Positions 27,979 through 36,201 of a stretch of 64,000 bases of DNA are shown in pieces. The notes beneath the pieces are model-generated. The model worked only from the letters and a program-made list of their open reading frames with translations, searched no databases and was not told where the DNA came from. Numbering within the stretch: the first letter of the stretch is position 1; every line of letters begins with the position of its first letter. The stretch is from contig JAPPOB010000005.1 in NCBI GenBank assembly GCA_028818375.1, positions 124,001 through 188,000 on the forward strand, written 5' to 3'. The DNA is from Anaerolineaceae bacterium (GTDB taxonomy: Bacteria; Chloroflexota; Anaerolineae; Aggregatilineales; Phototrophicaceae). The position numbers were made by a program, and so were the translations under genes.

Positions 27979-27990
27979 GGCGTCCTCCCC

Positions 27991-28110
27991 GCCGCAGTAT
28001 AGCGGAGGGCCCCGTCCCGTAGCATCCCGTGGGATAGCGAGGGGCCCTGCCCCGATCATCCCGTGGGATAGCGGAGGGCCCCTGCCCGAGACCAGCCGGG
28101 CGCCCGCGCT
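27991..28110. repeat. Promoter-ending repeat array between divergent genes
   Basis: Three related units fill this gap. Unit 1 (27991-28039) and unit 2 (about 28036-28073) share the core CATCCCGTGGGATAGCG with a GGGCCC-containing arm. Unit 3 (28070-28110) is diverged. Read on the minus strand, unit 1 ends in the TATACT box of the radical SAM gene. The array's other side abuts the TATACT box (28110-28115) of the plus-strand gene. A closely similar unit lies at 36058-36107 upstream of the SIS gene. Confidence 0.7.
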
Positions 28111-28115
28111 ATACT
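28110..28115 (+). promoter_or_regulatory. -10 box for the metallo-beta-lactamase-fold gene
   Basis: TATACT within GCGCTATACTTTGG gives a transcript start near 28122 and a short leader containing AAAGGAG before the ATG at 28149. No -35 consensus is visible; the upstream DNA is the repeat array. Confidence 0.5.
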
Positions 28116-28148
28116 TTGGCCGCCGTCCAGGACCCAAAGGAGCGAGCC

Positions 28149-28979
28149 ATGTCCACCACAACGGCGCAGATGCGCGCGCTCAACATCCTGCCCCGCAGCC
28201 TGGCGATTTGGGGTCTGGGTCAAATGGGCCTGGCGATTGTGGGGCCGGATGCCCTGGTCGTCATCGATCCCTGCCTCAGCGACGTGGTGCGCGAAAACGC
28301 CGGCGACTGGTGGACGCGCGCCTACCCGCCGCCCCTGCAGCCCGACGAGTTGACGGGGGTCGACACCTTCTTCGTCAGCCACGAGCACCTCGACCACCTC
28401 GATCCGCTCACGCTGGGGCCGGCGGCGAAAGCGTCGCCCGCCGCGAAATTTGTAGCGCCGGGCTGGTGTCGCCAGCTTCTGCATGACCTAGATATCGCCG
28501 ACGATCGCATCATCGTCCCCCCTGCGCTGGAGGCCCTGCAACTCGGTAACATGCGCGTGACCGCCGTGCCCGGCGCGCATTACGAGCGCGAATACAACGA
28601 GACTCTCGGTTACCGCTGGCTGGGCTATCTCATTGAATGGAACGACGTCACGATCTACCACGCCGGTGACAGCGTCATCCATCCCGGCTACGTTGAGACG
28701 CTGCAGTCCCTGCCCACGCCGGACGTGGCCATCGTGCCGGTCAACGGCCGCGACTGGTACCGCGAGACCGAGGCGGGCGCGATTGGCAACCTGCTGCCGG
28801 CGGAAGCGGCCCGTCTGGCGCGCGACCTCGGCTGGGACACGCTCATCCCCGGCCACAACGACCTTTATGCCAACAACGCCATCCCGCAGGGCGAGATCAT
28901 CGCGGCGCTGGAGGCCATCCATCCGCGGCAGAAGGTCAAGCAGTTGCAGCCGGGTGAACTGCTGTACTACGTGAGGTAG
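28149..28979 (+). CDS. Metallo-beta-lactamase-fold hydrolase, UlaG-like
   Basis: This 276-residue protein has the MBL metal motif SHEHLDHLDPL (HxHxDH type, near residues 77-87), AVPGAHYERE near 141, YHAGDS near 176 and GHNDLYANN near 239, matching the UlaG (L-ascorbate-6-phosphate lactonase) branch. AAAGGAG 7 nt before the ATG supports the start. Neighbours are sugar-acid enzymes, so a lactonase acting on a sugar lactone is reasonable, but it stands alone on the plus strand. Confidence 0.85.
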   Translation: MSTTTAQMRALNILPRSLAIWGLGQMGLAIVGPDALVVIDPCLSDVVRENAGDWWTRAYPPPLQPDELTGVDTFFVSHEHLDHLDPLTLGPAAKASPAAKFVAPGWCRQLLHDLDIADDRIIVPPALEALQLGNMRVTAVPGAHYEREYNETLGYRWLGYLIEWNDVTIYHAGDSVIHPGYVETLQSLPTPDVAIVPVNGRDWYRETEAGAIGNLLPAEAARLARDLGWDTLIPGHNDLYANNAIPQGEIIAALEAIHPRQKVKQLQPGELLYYVR

Positions 28980-29024
28980 CCTGGGGCCTCACCCTGAATC
29001 CTGTCTCGCGCGACCGAATGCTGT

Positions 29025-29145
29025 ACGGGCGACCTGATAGGTCGCCCGTCAGACCGGCATGTGCGGTGGCGGGCGATTTGATCAGTCGCCCCTACAAAGT
29101 TCGTGGCGTCTGGCACGTGACCGGCGATTCAATCAATTGCCCTAC
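29025..29145. repeat. Three copies of a GGGCGAC...GTCGCCC palindrome
   Basis: Copy 1 (29025-29049) is a perfect 10-bp stem (ACGGGCGACC, loop TGATA). Copy 2 (29071-29091) is GGGCGATTTGATCAGTCGCCC followed by CTACA. Copy 3 (about 29122-29145) is decayed and overlaps the 3' end of the enolase-superfamily gene. A fourth copy is at 34832-34852. Arm changes are partly compensated, as in hairpin-selected REP elements. They may act as terminators for the convergent genes. Confidence 0.7.
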
Positions 29146-30341
29146 CTGATTTCTTCCACCGCCCAGTGGTCGCCCATCGCGCGCCGTCCCCGCGCCAGAC
29201 CCTCGCCTTCGCTGATCTCGCGCGTCAGGTCGCCGCGCGCAAGCAGTTCCGGGCGCAGGTTGACGCCGAGGCCCGGTCCGGTCGGCAGGGTCAGCGCAGA
29301 GTCCTCGACCTGAACGTCTAGGTCTCCCATGTCGTGGAAGTAGCCGCGATAGAAGGCGCGCACCGATTCCACCATGAAGAGGTTGGGTATGTGCGCGCCC
29401 AGGTGCACGGCCGTCGCGTGCGTCACCGGGCCGGCGATGTTGTGCAGCACCAGGGGCACGTTGTAGGCCTCGGCCATGGCGGCGATCTTGCGCGTCTCGG
29501 CGATGCCGCCGGTCCAGCTGGTGTCGGTCATCAGTATCTGCGAGACGCCCTTCTCCAGCCAGTCGCGGACCTGCCAGCGCGTCATCAGGAGCTCGGAGCC
29601 GACCACCGGGATGGAGGTGCGCTGCGAGAAGGCGCGAATTTCGTCGGCGTAAACGGCGTGCATCGGGTCCTCAATGAACAGAATGTTGTAGGGTTCAAGG
29701 GCGCGGGCGATGCGCTCGATACTGGCGCGATTCCAGCGGAAATGGCATTCGATGCCGATTTCCATGGCGTCGCCGACCGCATCGCGAATTTGACGCACCG
29801 GCTGCAGGCCGCGCTCGATATCCGCCAGGCTGATGTACTGGCCGAAGCTGCGCTCGCTGAAGGGATCGAAGGGCCAGATCTTCATGGCCCTGATGCCACC
29901 TTCCAGCAAACTGTGCGCCAGGCCGCCGGCGTCCTCCTGCCAACGGGCGTAGTCGTCGATAGCGCCGAAGCCGATGCAGGTGTTGTAGGTGGGCACGCGG
30001 TCGCGCGTGCGGCCGCCCAGCAAATGGTAGAGCGGCGCGTCGTAGTGCCTGCCCATCAGGTCCCACAGCGCCATCTCGAAGGCCGAGAGCGCGCGCAGCT
30101 CCGCGCCGGCGTAGCCATGGTACATGATGTTGTCCATCACGAAGCGCCAGACGCCCTCGATATCCAGGGCGTCCTGACCCAGGGCGAGCGGCGCGATGGT
30201 GCCGTGCAGGGCGGCCACGGCCCCCGGCAGCTTGTCCACCGTTTCGCCCAGCCCGACGAGGCCGCTGTCGCTGTGCACGCGCACGACGGCCAGGCGCGGC
30301 CAGGCCGCCCAGCGCAGACTCTCGATGGCGATGATCTTCAT
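29142..30341 (-). CDS. Mandelate racemase/muconate lactonizing enzyme family (enolase superfamily)
   Basis: This is likely a sugar-acid dehydratase or epimerase. The 399-residue protein starts MKIIAIES at 30341 and has an N-terminal capping domain to ~115. The barrel has a basic MKIW motif near 165, metal ligands in GIECHF near 205, FIEDPM near 232 and VGSELL near 258, and a candidate catalytic His in LVLHNIAG near 307. The ECH form of the first metal site differs from the common DxN. Its ATG overlaps the stop of the ThDP enzyme (ATGA), so the two act in one pathway. Confidence 0.9.
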   Translation of the reverse strand: MKIIAIESLRWAAWPRLAVVRVHSDSGLVGLGETVDKLPGAVAALHGTIAPLALGQDALDIEGVWRFVMDNIMYHGYAGAELRALSAFEMALWDLMGRHYDAPLYHLLGGRTRDRVPTYNTCIGFGAIDDYARWQEDAGGLAHSLLEGGIRAMKIWPFDPFSERSFGQYISLADIERGLQPVRQIRDAVGDAMEIGIECHFRWNRASIERIARALEPYNILFIEDPMHAVYADEIRAFSQRTSIPVVGSELLMTRWQVRDWLEKGVSQILMTDTSWTGGIAETRKIAAMAEAYNVPLVLHNIAGPVTHATAVHLGAHIPNLFMVESVRAFYRGYFHDMGDLDVQVEDSALTLPTGPGLGVNLRPELLARGDLTREISEGEGLARGRRAMGDHWAVEEIR

Positions 30342-32066
30342 GGCGCGCTCCTGCCCTGTGCCAGCCCCGCGCAGGTCATGCCAGGACGGCCGGCGGCTGG
30401 CCGCCACGCACGCGGGGCGATCCCCTCGATGTCCGTCTTTACGTCGATGACAGCAGGACGATCAGCGGCAATCGCCTGTTCCAGCGCGCTTTCGATCTCG
30501 CTTGCGCGCCTGACCGTGAGCCCGAGGCAGCCCATCGATTCGGCGATCCTTGCGAAGTCGCAGTCTTCGAAGCGCCATAGCTCGTCCGAAGCGGCACTTT
30601 GTCCGCCGTAAATCGCTTCCACACCGTCGCGCTCCTGATTGAGCGAGTGATTGTTGTTGACCACGGTGACGGTATTGATGCCGCAGCGGACGGCGGTTTC
30701 CAGCTCCGCGAGGTGATACCAGATGCCGCCATCGCCGGTGAAGCAGACAACGGGTCGATCCGGCGCGGCGCATTTGGCGCCCATCGCGGCGGGAAGTCCC
30801 CAACCGAGCGAACCCGAGCAACGGATATAGGATTGTCCGGGATGCCGAAAATCGAGCATGGTGCCGGTCCACACGCCGGAGTGGCCGGTATCGGAAACGA
30901 GAATGGCATTGGCGGGCAGGCCTTCGCTCAATGCCTTGCAGAGGCGCTCGGGACGGATGGGCTCGTCATCCGGGTGATAGTGGTCCGCCACGGTTTCCCA
31001 CCAGTCCCGCACCCGTTTCTGAACACTTTCGATCCATGTTGTGCGCGGTGTGGCGCACGTCGAGGTCGCCAGCATCTGACGCAGGGTATTGCGGGCATCA
31101 CCCTGCAAACCGACCGCCACCGCATAGTTGCGGCCGATCTCTGCCGGATTGATATCGAGTTGTATGACTTTGACACCTGGCGGCGGGATTGTGTAATTGT
31201 TGGTGAGCTGCCCACCGCTGTGGCTGCCGATGAAGAAAACGAGATCGGCCTCGCAGAGGATCTGGTTGGAACAGGCGCGGGAGTAGGACCCGGGAACGCC
31301 AACGGCAAGCGGATGATCGGCGGGAAACATGGCTTTGGCGTTCAGCGCTGTCGCCACCGGGATGGAAAGTTTTTCCGCCAGGGCGACGAGCTCGGCGCGG
31401 GCATCCGATGCGGTGACTCCGCCACCGGCGACGATAACCGGCTGCTGCGCTGAATCCAGCAGACTGAGCGCGGCCGCGATCGAGTCCTGGTCGGCGACAG
31501 GGCGGAAGGGCGGCGTGCGGGCAAATTGCGGTTCGACGATGACATCAAGATCAGCTTCGACATCGACGACCCCGCCACCGTCAATACCCTCAAGATCGAG
31601 GTGAGTTGGCTGCGGCGTGCCGGTGGTGGCGGCGCGGAATGCCTGCCTCAGGTGCTGTGAGAGTTCTTCCGGACGGGTGACGCAGGCGCTGTATTTGGTG
31701 ACTGCCGAAAAGGGTGACCGGTGATCAACTTCCTGATAGGCGTGGCGCAACTGGTGGCGCTGATGCTCGCGCCCGGTAATGGCGACAACGGGGGAGCAGG
31801 AGAGCCAGGCGTCCTGCAGGCCGGCGGCGAGGTTGAGCGCACCGACGGACTGCGCCATACACAGGCCCGGGGCGCGCCTCACGCGGGCGTAGGCATCGGC
31901 CATGTAGGCAGCGGCTTTTTCGCCGTGGGTCTGCACGCGCCTGATTCCCAGTTTCTCCATCTCCATCAGGGCGCGCGGCGCGATATAGGGCATGAAGAAG
32001 ACGTGGGATATGCCATAGGCGTGGACGGTCTTCGCGAGCAGCCTGGCGCCTGTCATCCTGGGCATA
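30338..32066 (-). CDS. Thiamine-diphosphate enzyme, acetolactate-synthase-like
   Basis: The 575-residue protein has the three-domain POX/ALS layout. The N-terminal Pyr domain has the activating Glu in [16 protein letters not shown] (near residue 50). The central domain contains [13 protein letters not shown] and [10 protein letters not shown]. The C-terminal PP domain has [15 protein letters not shown] ending in VVNNN (ThDP-Mg motif, GDG to NN). ATG at 32066 gives the natural start; the open frame upstream belongs to a decayed enolase copy. No small regulatory subunit accompanies it, so biosynthetic acetolactate synthase is unlikely. A 2-keto sugar-acid lyase or decarboxylase role with the coupled enolase gene is inference. 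Confidence 0.9.
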
Positions 32067-32082
32067 TCGATCTTTCTGTATT

Positions 32083-32307
32083 TTAGTAAACGATGCGCGA
32101 GTATGACGCCCCGTTGCGCCATCGACCATCCAAAATGTGGGCGCGCGTTCCGGCCCGGCACGAGGGCTGCGATGGTGCCATGCAGGTCGGCGATCGTGTC
32201 CGGCAGTTTGTCCGCAGTCTCACCAAACCCCATCCGGCCCTTCCCGGAATATACGCCGACCAGGGCCAGGCTTCCCGGCGACGGCTCTCAATGACGGCAA
32301 TCTTCAC
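32083..32307 (-). pseudogene. Truncated, frameshifted N-terminus of an enolase-superfamily gene
   Basis: Starting with GTG at 32307 the minus strand reads VKIAVIESRR. After a frameshift it continues SLALVGVYSGKGRMGFGETADKLPDTIADLHGTIAALV, parallel to the N-terminus of the intact gene at 29142-30341 ([35 protein letters not shown]). Similarity fades after about 75 residues, just before the ThDP gene. It is a decayed paralog fragment. Confidence 0.8.
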
Positions 32308-32458
32308 GACCTGTTCCCGTCCGTTCGCTGAATTTGGAAACACCTTTTTTCTGGAAGAGAAACACAACTCGAATATTCTCATGCAATCGTTTTGGCCTCC
32401 TCTCCTTGAGAATGGTTCTCGCTGCCCATGGTGGGAACAGGGCGGGGGGGGGTGAGAG

Positions 32459-32664
32459 CGCCCTCACCCTGTATCCCTTTTCCCGTCCCGGGGGGACGGG
32501 AGCCCTTCTGAGGGAGAGGGACTTTAACTTTATTGTGATTTAACGTTTCTGTCGCTGTCATTGAGGTGGATTTCATTGAACGCAGGGCAGGTCCAAATGC
32601 ACTCCCCCTCTCCCTCAGGGAAGGGCTCCCGCGACTGAGCGGGAAAGGGGCCGGGGGGTGAGGA
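32459..32664. mobile_element. MITE-like element with CCCTCACC terminal inverted repeats
   Basis: About 206 bp begin GCGCCCTCACCC and end GGGGGGTGAGGAC, inverted copies of each other. Each arm contains an internal hairpin (TCCCGTCCCGGGGGGACGGGA on the left, CCCGCGACTGAGCGGG on the right) plus CCTCTCCCTCAGGG-type blocks. The AT-rich centre has no ORF. It matches the architecture of 34884-35016. The surrounding 32308-32695 holds no gene. Confidence 0.65.
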
Positions 32665-32695
32665 CTTCCACAAGGATTCCTGGCTTCGCTGAAAT

Positions 32696-33694
32696 CTACA
32701 ATTGCACCGGCTCCCCGCTGCGGGCGGACTTCAGCGCCGCTTCGGCGATGGCGCTGGCGCGGACGCCGTCCTCGCCACTGATCGCGGGCGGCCGCCCCTG
32801 CAGCAGGGAGTCCACAAAGTCGTCGATCAGGCCCTGGTTGGCGTCTGAGCCCCAGTAGGCCAGTTGCGCGCCGGGCGTCCCGCGGCGATAGACGGTGCTG
32901 GCCTGACGAAAGGCGTCCAGCGTCAGCAAACCGCCTTCGCCGACGATCTCCAGTTTCACGTTGCCCCAGGTCGGATACTGCGGCGGGCGGCTCCAGCTGC
33001 AGTCGATGCTGGCAAAGCTGCCGTCTTCAAAGTCCAGCAGGACGACTGCGCCGGTCTCCACCTGCGGTTCCAGTTCCCGGTGCAGGATTCGATTGGCAAG
33101 GGCATAGACCTCGCGCGCCTCGCTGCCGAAGAACCAGCGCAGCAGGTCCGCCACGTGCACGACGTGGTCCATCAACGCGCCGCCGCCGGCCAGTTGCGGA
33201 TCGATGAACCAGGGCACGCCTGCCGGCAACTGCCCCTGGTTGGTTGCGTTGCAGCCGTAGACGCGCCCCAGGTTTCCGGCCAGCAGGGCCTCGCGGGCGG
33301 CGATCACCGCCGGACTGAAGCGCATCGGAAAAGCCGTCATCAGCGTGACGCCGGCGTCCTGACAGCGCGCGACCATTCGCCGCGCTTCGTCCGCCGTGGT
33401 CGCCAGGGGCTTTTCGCAAAAAATGTGCGCCCCGGCGTCGGCGGCCCGGTCGACCAGCGCGGCGTGGCGCGTGTTTTCGCTGTTGATGACCACGGCGTCC
33501 GGCGCTTCCGCGAGCAGGGCCGCGTATGAATCGAACCAGGTCAGGCCCTGGGCCGCGGCGAAGGACCGGCCGCGGGCCCGATCCTCGTCCGCCACACCGA
33601 GCACCGTCACCTCCGCTCGCTGGCGCAGACCCGCCAGCCAACCCGCCGCGTGCACGTGCGCGCTGCTGAGCAGGGCCACCCGCAGGGAGGTCAT
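32696..33694 (-). CDS. Gfo/Idh/MocA-family oxidoreductase (A)
   Basis: This NAD(P)-dependent sugar or cyclitol dehydrogenase has 332 residues. The N-terminal Rossmann fold (LRVALLSSAHVHAAGWL) has no GxGxxG but a Ser/His-rich variant loop. ENTRHAALV near 72 and the family motif CEKPLATT near 93-100 follow, then the C-terminal alpha/beta domain with DHVVHVADLLRWFFG near 180, where the His pair supplies the active-site base. ATG at 33694 shares its A with the previous TGA (TGATG), so translation is coupled to the second paralog. Confidence 0.9.
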   Translation of the reverse strand: MTSLRVALLSSAHVHAAGWLAGLRQRAEVTVLGVADEDRARGRSFAAAQGLTWFDSYAALLAEAPDAVVINSENTRHAALVDRAADAGAHIFCEKPLATTADEARRMVARCQDAGVTLMTAFPMRFSPAVIAAREALLAGNLGRVYGCNATNQGQLPAGVPWFIDPQLAGGGALMDHVVHVADLLRWFFGSEAREVYALANRILHRELEPQVETGAVVLLDFEDGSFASIDCSWSRPPQYPTWGNVKLEIVGEGGLLTLDAFRQASTVYRRGTPGAQLAYWGSDANQGLIDDFVDSLLQGRPPAISGEDGVRASAIAEAALKSARSGEPVQL

Positions 33695-34701
33695 CAGTTG
33701 GCCTCCGCGACGAGTTCGTCGGGTCTTACCGGGCGGCCGCAACGGGCGGATTCACGGGCGGCCAGGGCGATGCGCAAGGCGGCCAGCGCCTCCGCCGCGC
33801 TGCAGCGGGGCGCCGCGCCATCGGCCAGCACGTCATGGATGTTGCGCATCTGCGTGACGAAGGGGTCCTCCGCCAGGGGGCTGGTCGGCGCGACGATGTC
33901 CGCCCCTTCGGCGTCCTGCTGCACAAGCCGGATATCCAGCGGAGCGGTCGATTCCACCGGCTGCTCGATGAGCCCCTCGCTGCCGGCGATCTCCAGCGCT
34001 GTGCGGAAGAGCGGTTGTGGATAGGCCCAGGCGCCCTCGACGTGGCTGATCGCGCCGCCGCGATGCTGCAACAGCGCCAGGCAGTAATCACCCGGCGCGC
34101 CCGCTTCGCGGCTGCGTACGCTGCGCGCGTGTACGCTTTCAACCGGGCCCGCGACCCATTGCGCGTAGTCGAAATCGTGAATCATCAGGTCAAGGACTAG
34201 GCCGCCGGAGCGGCTCTCATCAGTCAACCAGTGCGCGGTCCCCGCCCAGGGCTGGAAGCTGCCGCGGGTCAGACGCAGCATGGCCACGTCGCCAATATCG
34301 CCGCGGGTCACGGCAGCCTGAGCGGCGACGTACTCCGGGAAGAAGCGCAGCACGTGGCCGACCAGCAACTGCACCCCCGCCTGCTCACAGGCCTGCAGCA
34401 ATTCCTGACCTTCACCGAGCTTGCGCGCCAGGGGTTTTTCGACCAGCAGGTGCCGGCCCGCTGCAGCGGCCTGCAGCCCGATGGCGGCGTGTTGGTCCGT
34501 CGGCGCGCAGACGTCGACCACGTCGACCTGGTCGATCAGTTCCTGCAGCGAGCGGCAGGCGCTGGCGCCCACCTGCTGCGCCAGTTTGCGGGTCGGCTCC
34601 TCCCGCGGCGCGTAAATCGCGGCGACCTGGGCTGGCGTCGCGGCCCAGGCCCGCGCATGCGTCTCCCCCATAAAGCCCGCGCCAACGATGCCAACCCGCA
34701 T
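33694..34701 (-). CDS. Gfo/Idh/MocA-family oxidoreductase (B)
   Basis: The 335-residue protein has a canonical VGIVGAGFMGETHARAW Rossmann start (GxGxxG), DVCAPTDQHAA near 63, VEKPLARK near 88-95 and DLMIHDFDYAQWV near 170. It is a paralog of the next gene, with a more typical cofactor loop. An AGGAGAGGGAG ribosome site precedes the ATG, and a TATACT box lies at 34731-34736. Sugar or inositol derivatives are the usual substrates; none can be specified. Confidence 0.92.
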   Translation of the reverse strand: MRVGIVGAGFMGETHARAWAATPAQVAAIYAPREEPTRKLAQQVGASACRSLQELIDQVDVVDVCAPTDQHAAIGLQAAAAGRHLLVEKPLARKLGEGQELLQACEQAGVQLLVGHVLRFFPEYVAAQAAVTRGDIGDVAMLRLTRGSFQPWAGTAHWLTDESRSGGLVLDLMIHDFDYAQWVAGPVESVHARSVRSREAGAPGDYCLALLQHRGGAISHVEGAWAYPQPLFRTALEIAGSEGLIEQPVESTAPLDIRLVQQDAEGADIVAPTSPLAEDPFVTQMRNIHDVLADGAAPRCSAAEALAALRIALAARESARCGRPVRPDELVAEAN

Positions 34702-34730
34702 TTCCGCTCCCTCTCCTGATACAGGTGACG

Positions 34731-34736
34731 AGTATA
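34731..34736 (-). promoter_or_regulatory. -10 box (TATACT) for the Gfo/Idh/MocA pair
   Basis: The minus strand reads GCGCTATACTCGTCACC, then a purine-rich ribosome site and the ATG 29 nt downstream of the box. No clear -35. Confidence 0.5.
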
Positions 34737-34831
34737 GCGCGTTGTATGTATCGCTATCTCCACCACACCCTGGAGGGGAGTGTCATTATCGATGGATTTA
34801 TCACCGTACCTGGCAGGCGAGCGACCGGAAC

Positions 34832-34852
34832 GGGCGACATGATATGTCGCCC
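34832..34852. repeat. GGGCGAC...GTCGCCC palindrome, fourth copy
   Basis: GGGCGACATGATATGTCGCCC followed by CTACAG is a perfect hairpin of the family seen at 29025-29145. Confidence 0.7.
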
Positions 34853-34883
34853 CTACAGAACCAGGAGAAGGCGGGGGGGCTGA

Positions 34884-35016
34884 GGGCCGGCCCTCACCCC
34901 AAACCCCTCTCCCTCAGGGAGAGGGGCTTTCAATTTGCTCTGAAGTCCGCTTTCGATTTGTCCGGGAAGGGCATCCGCGACTGTGCGGGAACGGGCCGGG
35001 GGGGAATGAGGGCCGG
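34884..35016. mobile_element. MITE-like element, shorter relative of 32459-32664
   Basis: The left end GGGCCGGCCCTCACCCC and right end GGGGGGGAATGAGGGCCGGC are inverted. CTCTCCCTCAGGGAGAG lies in the left arm, and the CATCCGCGACTGTGCGGG hairpin in the right arm parallels the longer element. No ORF. It ends at the stop of the SIS-domain gene. Confidence 0.65.
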
Positions 35017-36057
35017 CTACCTGGTGCGCGTCACCTTGCGCAGGCCGCGCGGCCGGTCGACGTCGAGGCCTTTCGCCTGCGTCAGGCCCAGCGCGAAGCA
35101 TTGCCCGGGAATCACCGCCGCCAGCGGCGAGGCCCACTCCGGCAGGGCCGGCAGCGGTAGCTGAGCATGCGCCAGCGCCAGCGCCTCCGGCTGCGCCGAG
35201 ATAACGAGCAGACGCGCGCCGCGTTCCCGCATTTCCCCCAGCCGTTCGGTCAGGATGGGCGCCAACGGCCCGGACGGCACGATCGCCAGCAGCGCAAAGC
35301 CCTGTTCGACCAGCGCGACCGGGCCATGCTGGAAGTCCGCCGAGGACCAGGGCTCGGCCAGCACGTAGGCCAGTTCCTTCAGCTTGAGGGCGATCTCAAA
35401 GGCCGTCGCATAATTGTAACCGCGGCTAAGGACCACACAACTGACCATGTCGCGTTGCGCCGCGCCGACCTCGCGGTAATCCCCGGCGCGTTCGCAAAGG
35501 GCCTGCGCATGGCGCGGCAGGGTCTCCAGCAGTTCCAGTCGCCCCGTCGCGCCAGCCAGCTCCGCGTCCAGCAGGGCGATGGCCAGCAGCGAACTGGTGT
35601 AGGTCTTGGTGGCCGCCACGCTGCGCTCCGGCCCGCAATGCAGCAGGATGCAATGTTCCGCCGTACGCGCCAGCGGCGAACCGCCGTCGTTGCTGATCGC
35701 CAGCGTGAGCGCGCCCTGTTCGCGGCCGGCGCGCAACACGGCCACGATGTCGGGCGACTGGCCGGACTGGGAGATGCCGATGACCAGCGAGCGCGCGAGG
35801 CGCGGGGGACGGTCGTAGACGCTGAAGAGCGAGGGCGTGGCCAGGCCGACGGCCAGGCCGCTCTGCGCGCCCAGCAGGTACTGCGCGTAGCGCGCCGCGT
35901 TGTCGGAACTGCCACGCGCCGCGATGGTGACGAAGGCGGGATCGTAATCACGTATGGCCGCTGCCGCCGCGCGTATGCCTCCGCGTCCCTCGTCGAGCAG
36001 ACGCTGCATGGCGGCCGGCTGCTCAAGGATTTCCTGCAGCAAAAGCGACTCGTCCAT
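35017..36057 (-). CDS. Double-SIS-domain sugar isomerase/deaminase (NagB-II/AgaS/GlmS-C-like)
   Basis: The 346-residue protein is built of two SIS folds like the isomerase half of GlmS, without the glutaminase domain. It shows ARGSSDNAARYAQYLL near residue 47, GISQSGQSPDIV near 96 (phosphosugar loop), SVAATKTYTSSLLAI near 146 and the C-terminal GLDVDRPRGLRKVTRTR, typical of GlmS and glucosamine-6-phosphate deaminase II. It likely interconverts amino-sugar and keto-sugar phosphates. The ATG lies 6 nt after a TATACT box with no ribosome site. Confidence 0.9.
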   Translation of the reverse strand: MDESLLLQEILEQPAAMQRLLDEGRGGIRAAAAAIRDYDPAFVTIAARGSSDNAARYAQYLLGAQSGLAVGLATPSLFSVYDRPPRLARSLVIGISQSGQSPDIVAVLRAGREQGALTLAISNDGGSPLARTAEHCILLHCGPERSVAATKTYTSSLLAIALLDAELAGATGRLELLETLPRHAQALCERAGDYREVGAAQRDMVSCVVLSRGYNYATAFEIALKLKELAYVLAEPWSSADFQHGPVALVEQGFALLAIVPSGPLAPILTERLGEMRERGARLLVISAQPEALALAHAQLPLPALPEWASPLAAVIPGQCFALGLTQAKGLDVDRPRGLRKVTRTR

Positions 36058-36107
36058 CGCCGCAGTATAGCGAGGGCCCCTGCCCGAAGCATCCCGCGGG
36101 ATAGCGC
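36058..36107. repeat. Promoter-ending repeat upstream of the SIS gene
   Basis: On the minus strand this ~50-nt unit is nearly identical to 27991-28039: CTATCCC, a CGGGAT core, a GGGGCCCTC arm, GCTATACT and GCGGCG. In both places its 3' end supplies the -10 box of the adjacent gene. A short second segment (GGGGCCGGGGCGTGAG) continues to about 36123. Confidence 0.7.
36064..36069 (-). promoter_or_regulatory. -10 box (TATACT) 6 nt before the SIS gene start
   Basis: The minus strand reads TATACT, GCGGCG, ATG. The box is inside the repeat unit 36058-36107. Confidence 0.55.
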
Positions 36108-36189
36108 AGGGGCCGGGGCGTGAGACCGGCAGGCCCCCTGGTCAGGACAAGGGCAGGCGGGCCACTGGCGCGGAGGGGCTGACTTTGCC

Positions 36190-36195
36190 TATAGT
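36190..36195 (+). promoter_or_regulatory. -10 box (TATAGT) 6 nt before hemC start
   Basis: TATAGT, TTGCCC, then the ATG at 36202. There is no ribosome-binding sequence and no good -35. This spacing implies a leaderless hem transcript. Confidence 0.55.
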
Positions 36196-36201
36196 TTGCC
36201 C

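Noticed and set aside
32067..32233. N-terminal extension of the ThDP enzyme
   Set aside because: Its residues match the N-terminal part of an enolase-superfamily protein, so it is pseudogene sequence and not part of the ThDP enzyme.
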